Origin: an uncultured Clostridia bacterium
GTDB taxonomy: Bacteria; Bacillota_A; Clostridia; Christensenellales; Aristaeellaceae
Direction: 5' to 3'
Assembly (NCBI GenBank): GCA_947166205.1
Contig: CAMVDI010000067.1
Coordinates: forward strand, 1-8,756
Length of the DNA stretch: 8,756 nt
The translations under genes and the position numbers were made by a program. Under the pieces are notes generated by a model, which saw only the letters and a list, made by a program, of their open reading frames with translations, was not told where the DNA came from and ran no database searches. Shown in pieces: positions 1-5,274 of this stretch (within the stretch, counting starts at the first letter, position 1; every line of letters starts with the position of its first letter).

Positions 1-398
1 ACGGCGTCATCCTGGCGGACAGCCAGGTGGATGAGCACGGGAAGGTCACGCCGATTCCGGGCACGGAGAAACTGTATCCCTGCACGGGCGTGATTGTCGC
101 GGTCAGCCAGGGGGCGGAAAGCAATCTGGTTACAACCACCAAGGGAATCGATACGGTCCGGAGCGGACTTTTGACGGTGGACGAGGACGGACACACCAGC
201 CGTCCGGGCGTTTTCGCGGCGGGAGACGCCGCCAGCGGCGCCCGCACGGTGGTGGAGGCGGTCGCGAACAGCAAACGGGTCGCGGAGGCCATGCATGAGT
301 ACATGCAGACACTGCCCCTTCCGGTGACGACGGACTATCCGGATGCCCCGACGGTGGAGACGGCCGACGCGTCCGCCCAGGCGGAACAGGTTCTGTAA
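1..398 (+). CDS. FAD/NAD(P)H-dependent oxidoreductase, C-terminal part (GltD-like), 5' truncated
   Basis: This is the C-terminal 131 codons of a plus-strand gene that begins left of the window; the frame is open from base 3 and ends at TAA 396-398. The sequence resembles flavoprotein NAD(P)H oxidoreductases of the glutamate synthase small subunit (GltD) type. The segment PGVFAAGDAASGARTVVEAV is the conserved C-terminal FAD-binding stretch, where the Asp of GD contacts the flavin, followed by the helix that packs on the FAD. Members move electrons between a pyridine nucleotide and a partner subunit or iron-sulfur centre; the partner cannot be seen here. The first GTG in the visible part (27) is internal, since the reading continues upstream without a break. 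The last 30 or so residues, after HEYMQ, form an acidic, Ala/Pro/Thr-rich tail beyond the usual core. The family call is firm. The exact subtype (GltD, a SudA-like enzyme, or a flavin subunit of a larger complex) cannot be decided from this fragment. Confidence 0.8.
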   Translation, partial: GVILADSQVDEHGKVTPIPGTEKLYPCTGVIVAVSQGAESNLVTTTKGIDTVRSGLLTVDEDGHTSRPGVFAAGDAASGARTVVEAVANSKRVAEAMHEYMQTLPLPVTTDYPDAPTVETADASAQAEQVL

Positions 399-456
399 GG
401 ATCCCGGGCGGGGCGGAGCAGGGCCGGAAGCGGAAAGCCCGGCGGCACCAAGCCTC

Positions 457-498
457 GCAGCAGAAAACGCAGCCTGAAAAGGCTGCGTTTTCTGCTGC
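457..498. terminator. Bidirectional hairpin terminator between convergent genes
   Basis: An 18-bp perfect inverted repeat (457-474 with 481-498) encloses a 6-nt TGAAAA loop. Each strand carries an internal run of four T in its 3' arm rather than a tail after the stem. It lies 58 bp after the stop of the oxidoreductase and 39 bp after the stop of the kinase on the other strand, so it probably ends both convergent transcripts. Confidence 0.8.
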
Positions 499-537
499 CC
501 GGGGATCCGCGGGGAGAAACCCCGCCGGGAAGACCGG

Positions 538-1638
538 TTACCGCTTGATATCGTAGTTCATGTTCATCAGATTCCGGATGGTCTGGACATCGTCAATGAT
601 GTTGGCGTCCCCGTTGATCGTATGCTTGATGACGCTGGAGGCGACCGCGAAATTCAGGATCTCCATGGGGCGGTTTTCATGCATCATGGCGTAGATCAGC
701 CCGGAGGCAAAAGCGTCTCCGCCGCCGACCCGGTCCAGAATGGTGAAGGTGAAGAGCTTGCTTTCAAAGGTGTGTCCGTCATACCACATGAAGGCCTTCA
801 GGCTGTTTTCCGATCCGGAATGGGCGTAGCGCACATGGCGGGCGATGCACTTCAGGTTCGGATACGCGCTGACGAAGGCGCGGAAGATTTCATCCTGCTG
901 TTCATAGGAGGGCTGCAGCGGAACGCCGTCCTTCCAGTCCCCCTGGGAAGGATCGCCGGGATCCCTGTACAGGTGGTAGGGCTCGATGCCGAGCAGCACA
1001 TCCACATAGGGAAGGCACTGGGTGCAATAATCCCTGGCCTCCTCCCAGCTCCACAGGGTGGAACGGAAATTGCCGTCGAAGGAAACGGTCAGGCCGAGCT
1101 CCCTGGCGGTTTTCAGCATGTTCAGCACCAGATCCGCGCAGCCCGGCCCCAGGGCTGGGGTGATGCCTGAAAGGTGCAGCCAGGTGAAGTCCTTCAGCAG
1201 GGCCTTCAGATCCAGACCGGAAAAATCGTACTCCGTAATGGCGGAGTGCTTCCGGTCATAGATGACCTTGCTCGGACGGATGCCGTAGCCCGTTTCAAGA
1301 TAATAGGTCCCCAGCCGGTGGGTGGGCGTTTCCGCCGGGGTGGAGAGGATGACGGGCGTGCAGTGCACATCATTGGAACGCAGCGCGCGCACGGCGCTTT
1401 TTCCGAGACTGTTGTCCGGAACCACGGAGAAGAAGGTGGCATCCGTACCCAGATTCGCCAGAGACAGGGCGATGTTGGCCTCGGAGCCTCCGTAACTGGC
1501 TTCAAAGCTGTTGGCGACCCGGATCTTGTTGTAGTTGGGCGGAGTCAGCCGCAGCATGATTTCGCCCATGGTAATGAAACGATGGTCGGAAGGCTGCCCC
1601 TGGAGAAGCGGATTCTGATGCTGCATCTTATTCACCAT
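538..1638 (-). CDS. kdgK: 2-keto-3-deoxygluconate kinase (PfkB/ribokinase family sugar kinase)
   Basis: The 366-residue product is a cytoplasmic PfkB-family kinase expected to phosphorylate 2-keto-3-deoxygluconate to KDPG with ATP, a step in catabolism of pectin, alginate or uronic acids. Visible marks are GEIMLRLTPP (residues 25-34), the start typical of KDG kinases; YGGSEANIALSLANLG (49-64), the first PfkB signature; HLSGITPAL (155-163); SFDGNFRSTLWSW (186-198); and DRVGGGDAFASG (302-313), the ATP/anion-hole signature with Asp308 as catalytic base. The frame stays open upstream to 1878, but those 80 residues are Pro/Arg/Gly-rich, match nothing in the family and cross the promoter. ATG 1638 has AAAAGGA at 1649-1643 with a tight 4-nt gap; ATG 1626 (MQHQNP...) is the alternative. 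The length is slightly above the usual 310-340, partly from a loop near 225-245. No other KDG-pathway gene is visible nearby. Substrate specificity is inferred from family resemblance. Confidence 0.85.
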   Translation of the reverse strand: MVNKMQHQNPLLQGQPSDHRFITMGEIMLRLTPPNYNKIRVANSFEASYGGSEANIALSLANLGTDATFFSVVPDNSLGKSAVRALRSNDVHCTPVILSTPAETPTHRLGTYYLETGYGIRPSKVIYDRKHSAITEYDFSGLDLKALLKDFTWLHLSGITPALGPGCADLVLNMLKTARELGLTVSFDGNFRSTLWSWEEARDYCTQCLPYVDVLLGIEPYHLYRDPGDPSQGDWKDGVPLQPSYEQQDEIFRAFVSAYPNLKCIARHVRYAHSGSENSLKAFMWYDGHTFESKLFTFTILDRVGGGDAFASGLIYAMMHENRPMEILNFAVASSVIKHTINGDANIIDDVQTIRNLMNMNYDIKR

Positions 1639-1654
1639 CCTGTCCTTTTGCCCC

Positions 1655-1683
1655 ATTATATCAGAATGAGCGCCCGACGGCAA
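1655..1683 (-). promoter_or_regulatory. Extended -10 promoter of the KDG kinase gene
   Basis: Read on the minus strand, TATAAT (1660-1655) is preceded by TGA, giving the extended -10 TGnTATAAT. TTGCCG (1683-1678) lies 17 bp upstream and matches the -35 consensus at four of six positions. Transcription would start near 1648, leaving a leader of only about 10 nt before ATG 1638, or about 22 nt before ATG 1626. This promoter also rules out the longer N-terminal reading of the kinase. Confidence 0.75.
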
Positions 1684-1768
1684 ACCCCGTTTTGGCAAAG
1701 AAGGGGACGGAAATCCGCGTCCGCGAGCCCCCGCGGAGGCCGGGATCCCAAAGCCCGGGGGCGGGATC

Positions 1769-1797
1769 TGGCCATCGGGCCGGAAAAGGTGTATCAT
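1769..1797 (+). promoter_or_regulatory. Possible promoter of the GNAT gene
   Basis: TGGCCA (1769-1774) and TATCAT (1792-1797) are 17 bp apart and match the -35 and -10 consensus at four and five of six positions. A start near 1804 would give a leader of about 110 nt before the acetyltransferase. The surroundings are GC-rich, so this is a weak call resting mainly on the -10 box and on the lack of a better site between the divergent genes. Confidence 0.35.
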
Positions 1798-1834
1798 GAT
1801 GCCCGCGGCATGGGCGGGGCGGCGGTCCGCGGGC

Positions 1835-1868
1835 CAGGGACCGGCATCGCCGGGAGGCCCTGCTTTTT
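1835..1868 (+). terminator. Terminator-like hairpin in the leader of the GNAT gene
   Basis: CAGGG (1835-1839) pairs with CCCTG (1858-1862) and CCGGC (1841-1845) with GCCGG (1849-1853). The result is a two-part GC stem with an ATC loop and a small internal loop. CTTTTT (1863-1868) follows at once. This is the shape of an intrinsic terminator, but no plus-strand gene lies upstream in the 275-bp divergent gap. It would therefore act on a leader or a short transcript from a promoter such as 1769-1797. A chance hairpin in GC-rich DNA is possible. Confidence 0.4.
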
Positions 1869-1913
1869 CGGAAACCACGCGGAATTCACAACGCAGCCAG
1901 GACGGTGGGGCAG

Positions 1914-2390
1914 ATGAACTTTGAACTGATTTCTCCGGAGTATGACGCGGATCTGGCAGGACTGATCCGGCGGATCCTGAAGGCCCATGCCCTCGATGTG
2001 CCGGGAACCGCGTATTATGACGAGGCGCTGGACCATCTGTCTGGATATTACGCTGAGCCGGGGCGGGCCTACTATGTGCTCACGGAGGGGAAGAAACTGA
2101 TCGGCGGAATCGGGCTGGCGGAGCTTCCGGAGCTTCCGCGCTGCTGCGAGATGCAGAAGCTGTATCTGGACGGGGAATACCGGGGCCGGGGCCTGGGCCG
2201 CGGGATGATCGGACACGTTGAGCAGGCGGCCGTGAGCATGGGATATCAGCGGATCTATCTGGAAACGCATACAAACCTGGCGGCGGCCATTCACCTCTAT
2301 GAAAAATGCGGATATCGCGAAATCCCGAAACCGGACTTTGTGATCCACAGCACGATGAACCGTTTTTATCTGAAAGAGCTGACGGTCTGA
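1914..2390 (+). CDS. GNAT-family N-acetyltransferase
   Basis: The 158-residue product is a single-domain acetyltransferase that would move an acetyl group from acetyl-CoA to an amine; the acceptor is unknown. The acetyl-CoA pyrophosphate loop is visible as YRGRGLGRGM (residues 89-98), preceded by the beta-4 strand MQKLYLDGEY (80-89). The C-terminal NLAAAIHLYEKCGYREI (121-137) is the standard motif B with the A..LYEK.GY pattern. The length is normal for the family. I chose ATG 1914, with GGTGGGG at 1904-1910 upstream. GTG 1905 in the same frame would add three residues (MGQ) and has AGGA only 2 nt away, so it is less likely. The gene stands alone, divergent from the kinase and followed by its own probable terminator. 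Proteins of this type are often annotated as stress-related or as modifying small amines or protein N-termini, but nothing here fixes the substrate. Confidence 0.88.
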   Translation: MNFELISPEYDADLAGLIRRILKAHALDVPGTAYYDEALDHLSGYYAEPGRAYYVLTEGKKLIGGIGLAELPELPRCCEMQKLYLDGEYRGRGLGRGMIGHVEQAAVSMGYQRIYLETHTNLAAAIHLYEKCGYREIPKPDFVIHSTMNRFYLKELTV

Positions 2391-2393
2391 CTG

Positions 2394-2477
2394 CCTGCCG
2401 GAGAGGATCAGCGAAGCGGCGGGATCCGGGGCGGGCCTGCCGGAGAAAATCAGCAAAGCGGAGGGGCCGGGGGCGGA
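2394..2477. repeat. Tandem duplication, two 42-bp copies
   Basis: Copy one (2394-2435) and copy two (2436-2477) are head to tail and agree at about 34 of 42 positions. The first 26 bases of each differ at only three sites, all G in copy one and A in copy two. The array starts 3 bp after the acetyltransferase stop codon. A GC hairpin with an AAAA loop (2471-2476 with 2481-2486) overlaps its right end. The unit length is a multiple of three, but no convincing protein covers it. Confidence 0.75.
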
Positions 2478-2549
2478 AAACCGCCCTGCGTCCGGGGCCC
2501 CGGGCGGAAACGCGTTCTGAACCGCGCAAGGCCGGATTCAGGTTCGGTC

Positions 2550-2573
2550 CGCGCGCCTTTCGCGTGCCTTTTT
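2550..2573 (+). terminator. Probable intrinsic terminator after the GNAT gene
   Basis: CGCGCG (2550-2555) can pair with CGCGTG (2561-2566), including one G-U pair, around a CCTTT loop. TTTTT follows at 2569-2573, and the DNA stays T-rich to about 2601. The stem is short but GC-only, and it sits between the acetyltransferase and the next promoter, where a terminator is expected. Confidence 0.5.
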
Positions 2574-2606
2574 GGGTGTCTTTTTTCTGTTTTTGATTTT
2601 TACAAA

Positions 2607-2635
2607 TAGACACAGCACACGTCCGGTGATACAAT
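2607..2635 (+). promoter_or_regulatory. Promoter of the serine hydrolase gene
   Basis: TAGACA (2607-2612) matches the -35 consensus at five of six positions. TACAAT (2630-2635) also matches at five of six, lies 17 bp downstream and is preceded by TGA, giving an extended -10. The site sits in the most AT-rich stretch of the window. Transcription should start near 2642, giving a leader of about 80 nt that includes a run of eight T (2651-2658). Confidence 0.8.
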
Positions 2636-2643
2636 ATATTGTA
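2630..2643. promoter_or_regulatory. Perfect 14-bp palindrome over the -10 box, candidate operator
   Basis: TACAATATATTGTA equals its own reverse complement. It starts at the first base of the -10 box and ends at the expected transcription start, where a bound dimeric repressor would block RNA polymerase. No regulator gene is visible in the window. BlaI/MecI operators also have TACA and TGTA arms, but with a much shorter centre, so I do not assign the site to that family. Confidence 0.55.
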
Positions 2644-2721
2644 GTATGCGTTTTTTTTCGGGGGTATGTCCTCCGCGAAGATTTTTCACGGCGGAATAAA
2701 GTTGAAAAGGAGCGACGGATC

Positions 2722-3879
2722 ATGTCCAGAGATACGGAACTGGAGAAGAAAGTCACACAGCTGATCGAGGAAGCCATCGCGTCGGGAGAGCTGCCCTGCG
2801 CGAACGTGATGGTTCTTCAGAAGGACAAGGTGGTCTGTTACGCTCAGGCGGGCCGGGATCCGGGGACGGGGGAGGAGATCCGCCGGGATACGATCTTCCG
2901 CCTGTACAGCCAGTCCAAACCCGTCACCAGCGCGGCGGTCTGCCTGCTGATGGAGCGAGGCGTTCTCGAGATGAACGATCCGGCGGAGAAATATCTGCCC
3001 GGGTTCAAAAACGCCAGGGTGCTGAAGGAAAACGGGGAGACTGTTCCCGCGGACCGTCCGGTCACTCTGATGGATCTGATGGGGATGTCCGCCGGCCTGT
3101 GCTATCCGATGGACGACCCCGCCGGGCAGTACGCGGCGGAGCTGTTTGAACGGAACCAGAAGGAGATGGACGAAGGACGCCCGGGGCTGGGGACGGTGGA
3201 ATTCGCCAACGAGATCGGAAAGCTGCCCCTGGCTTTCCAGCCCGGAACCGCCTTCCGGTATTCCACCTGCGCGGACGTGCTCGGCGCGGTGGTGGAAGTG
3301 GCGGGAGGAAAGCCCTTCAGCCAGTTTCTGAAGGATGAGTTCTTTGACCCGCTGGAGATGAAGGATACCGGTTTCTCCCTTCCGGAGGAGAAGCTGCCCC
3401 GGCTGGTGACCTGCGCGAAAAGAACGCCGCAGGGCATTCAGGTCATGGAATGCAGGCACCTGGACGTGGGAAACTATACCAGGGAGCCCGCCTTCGCGTC
3501 CGGAGGGGCCGGGCTGGTTTCGACCCTGGACGACTACCGGCACTTTGCCTCCATGCTGATGCACGAGGGCGAGTATGAGGGGCGGCGCATCCTTTCCCCG
3601 GCGACGGTCCGGTGGATGACGCAGAGCCAGCGGGATCTGAACTGGGGCGGCCTGGAGGGATACGGATACGGAAAGCTGATGCGGATCTGCGAGAAGCCCG
3701 GCGAGGCCTCCGGACTGGCCCGGAAGGGTGAATACGGATGGGACGGCTGGCTGGGGACCTATTTTGCCAATCTCCCGGATCTGAAGATGACGATTCTGCT
3801 GAACCAGAACGTGGCGGATACAGGAACCGGCCCTCTGACCCGAAAGGTACGGAACGTGGTGCTGGCAGCCCTGGGATAA
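2722..3879 (+). CDS. Class C beta-lactamase-like serine hydrolase (beta-lactamase-related / family VIII esterase type)
   Basis: The 385-residue product has the serine beta-lactamase/DD-peptidase fold markers in the usual order. These are SQSK (residues 63-66), the SxxK nucleophile and general base, within FRLYSQSKPVTSAAV; Tyr180 in FRYSTCADVLGAVVEV, the YxN-position motif; and GWDG (339-342) in YGWDGWLGTYFANLPD, which replaces the KTG motif in this subgroup. These traits fit the beta-lactamase-related proteins that include family VIII carboxylesterases and D-aminopeptidase-like enzymes. They do not indicate real beta-lactam resistance. No signal peptide or lipobox is present, so the enzyme is probably cytoplasmic, acting on esters or small amides. 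ATG 2722 has AAAAGGAG ending at 2712 with a 9-nt gap. The frame is open back to 2572, but that stretch contains the promoter. The gene has its own promoter, operator candidate and terminator, so it is probably a separate unit. The substrate is not predictable. Confidence 0.88.
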   Translation: MSRDTELEKKVTQLIEEAIASGELPCANVMVLQKDKVVCYAQAGRDPGTGEEIRRDTIFRLYSQSKPVTSAAVCLLMERGVLEMNDPAEKYLPGFKNARVLKENGETVPADRPVTLMDLMGMSAGLCYPMDDPAGQYAAELFERNQKEMDEGRPGLGTVEFANEIGKLPLAFQPGTAFRYSTCADVLGAVVEVAGGKPFSQFLKDEFFDPLEMKDTGFSLPEEKLPRLVTCAKRTPQGIQVMECRHLDVGNYTREPAFASGGAGLVSTLDDYRHFASMLMHEGEYEGRRILSPATVRWMTQSQRDLNWGGLEGYGYGKLMRICEKPGEASGLARKGEYGWDGWLGTYFANLPDLKMTILLNQNVADTGTGPLTRKVRNVVLAALG

Positions 3880-3905
3880 GGAAAACAAAGGACGGACCGG
3901 ATGCA

Positions 3906-3959
3906 CGGAGCAGGCCGGGAAAAAGGAACGCGGCCGGCCCTGGATAAGCTCCGCTTTTT
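3906..3959 (+). terminator. Probable terminator after the serine hydrolase gene
   Basis: An imperfect hairpin forms from CGGAGC (3906-3911) with GCTCCG (3948-3953) and GGCCGG (3913-3918) with CCGGCC (3934-3939), with unpaired bases between the two stems on the 3' side. CTTTTT follows directly at 3954-3959. It lies 26 bp after the hydrolase stop and 33 bp before the sortase start. If it works, the sortase needs its own promoter or depends on read-through; I see no clear promoter for it. Confidence 0.5.
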
Positions 3960-3992
3960 CAGGGAAAGCCGCCGGAGGCCGGAGGGGACAGG

Positions 3993-5114
3993 ATGGGATA
4001 CAGGCCGGGCCAGGAGCCTGAAAAACCCTGGGAAACATGGGAAAGATCGTGGAGGGCCGCGCGGCGGAAAATGTTTCGCGGCATGCTTGCGATGCTCCTT
4101 TCCGGCACGCTGATCATCTACGGGTCCGTAAAGCTGATCCAGTACACGTCGGACCTGTCCGCCTCCCGGGAAACCAGCCGGGAGCTTCAGCGGATCCAGG
4201 CCGGGGAAGAACCCTGGGGCCAGGCCCAGCCTGAGGAGACACAGGTTCCGCCGGCGGATCAGGCCGCGGCGGAGACGGGGATTCCGCAGGAGAGCCGGGA
4301 GACGGAGGCGACGGAAGCCGAAGCGGGGGAGAGGACGCAGGAAACGGAAACCGAAGCCGTGAAGAGGACGCCGGAGGCGGAAACGACCGCGGCCGCGCCG
4401 GAAACGGATGCGGAAAAGCGCCGGGAGGATCCCCTGCCGGCGCCGCAGACGGCGGCCGCGGCGGAGAATCCCGATCTTCTGCCGGCCCTGCCCTATACGG
4501 ACAAGCCGTATCTGCTGGTTTCGGAGCGCTTTCTCAGGCTGAGAAAGCGGGGAGAGTACATTATCGGCTGGCTGAGCATGGATCAGGTGGAGGAGGCGGT
4601 GGTGCAGAAGGACAATTCCTTTTTTCTGGACCACGACGCTACCGGCAGAAGAAACATCAACGGCGCGATCTTCCTGGACCGGTCGGTCAATCTGCGGACG
4701 AGGCCGTATACGCTGATTCTGTACGGGCACAACATGAAGAGCGGAAACATGTTCGGCCATCTGAAAAAGTACAGGGACAGCTCCTATTTTTACAGCCACC
4801 GGATGATCACCTTTGACAGCATGTACGAGGACGGGAAGTACGCGGTTTTCGCGGTGATGGAGATGAACACGGTTCCGGGGACCGCCGCCTGGTACAATCT
4901 CTGGTCCCTGGAGACGGAACGGCGCGCGGACCGGGAGGAAGCGATCCGGAAGCTGGAAAGAAAATCCCTGATCGGGTGCTCGCTGGATGTCCGGGCGGAC
5001 GACCAGATCCTGCTGCTGGTGACCTGTCTGGACGGCGAGGACGAGCGGCTGGTGGTGGCCGCCCGGAGGCTGCGGGAAGGGGAGTCCGAGAGCAGCCTGA
5101 CGATCCGGCAGTAG
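3993..5114 (+). CDS. Class B sortase with a long acidic linker
   Basis: The 373-residue product is a membrane-anchored cysteine transpeptidase that cuts sorting signals of secreted proteins and joins them to the cell wall. A cytoplasmic N-terminus (1-29, rich in Arg) precedes one membrane helix (about 31-49). A low-complexity linker (about 60-165) follows, with repeated Glu, Thr and Ala and scattered Pro. The catalytic domain spans about 170-360. His246 in LILYGHNMKSGNMFGHL, Cys345 in LLVTCLDGEDERLVV and Arg352 give the His-Cys-Arg triad, and the DERLVVAARR ending is characteristic of class B. The linker is longer than in a typical SrtB of about 230-250 residues. ATG 3993 has GGAGGGG (3981-3987) with a 5-nt gap. 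The gene is 160 bp upstream of a large surface protein with a PxTGD sorting signal, its likely substrate. The known class B sortase of Clostridioides difficile recognises (S/P)PxTG signals, which fits. The class is confident; the pairing is inferred from position. Confidence 0.92.
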   Translation: MGYRPGQEPEKPWETWERSWRAARRKMFRGMLAMLLSGTLIIYGSVKLIQYTSDLSASRETSRELQRIQAGEEPWGQAQPEETQVPPADQAAAETGIPQESRETEATEAEAGERTQETETEAVKRTPEAETTAAAPETDAEKRREDPLPAPQTAAAAENPDLLPALPYTDKPYLLVSERFLRLRKRGEYIIGWLSMDQVEEAVVQKDNSFFLDHDATGRRNINGAIFLDRSVNLRTRPYTLILYGHNMKSGNMFGHLKKYRDSSYFYSHRMITFDSMYEDGKYAVFAVMEMNTVPGTAAWYNLWSLETERRADREEAIRKLERKSLIGCSLDVRADDQILLLVTCLDGEDERLVVAARRLREGESESSLTIRQ

Positions 5115-5224
5115 AAAGATAAAAGAAACACAGGCGAAAAGAGAAGAAGAGCGAGAAGGAAATAAGCCTGGCGGGAGAGCCCGGAGCGGCCCGCGGAGAG
5201 GAAAGCGGAACTGGACAGCACGGT

Positions 5225-5268
5225 GAAACAGGTGTCGGCGAACTGTTTCCCTTATCGAAAGGAGAAAC
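5225..5268 (+). promoter_or_regulatory. Competing leader hairpins around the surface-protein ribosome-binding site
   Basis: Two hairpins share bases. GAAACAG (5225-5231) pairs perfectly with CTGTTTC (5243-5249) around an 11-nt loop. Alternatively, GTTTCCCTT (5245-5253) pairs with AAGG and GAAAC (5259-5268), with only A5263 bulged. That second stem buries most of the AAAGGAG ribosome-binding site (5258-5264), which sits 10 nt before ATG 5275. Bases 5245-5249 cannot be in both, so the first hairpin would free the site. The pairing is read directly; any switching role is inference. Confidence 0.4.
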
Positions 5269-5274
5269 CTCGGC

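Noticed and set aside
622..1170. A 182-codon plus-strand frame within the kinase region
   Set aside because: It mirrors the kinase gene and shows no domain or ribosome-binding site of note.
1639..1878. An 80-codon N-terminal extension of the KDG kinase frame
   Set aside because: It runs through the promoter, is Pro/Arg/Gly-rich like non-coding GC-rich DNA, and has no counterpart in the family.
2492..2503. CCGGGGCCCCGG, a perfect 12-bp palindrome
   Set aside because: It is made only of G and C in a very GC-rich stretch, has no T-tract after it and no promoter over it, so chance is adequate.
2722..3879. A true beta-lactamase (antibiotic resistance) role for the serine hydrolase
   Set aside because: There is no signal peptide, and a GWDG-type third motif replaces KTG, which fits the esterase/peptidase-like relatives better.
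5097..5125. CTGACG and TAAAAG, 17 bp apart, as a promoter for the surface protein
   Set aside because: Both boxes match only four of six positions and the -35 lies within the sortase gene; read-through from upstream is equally plausible.
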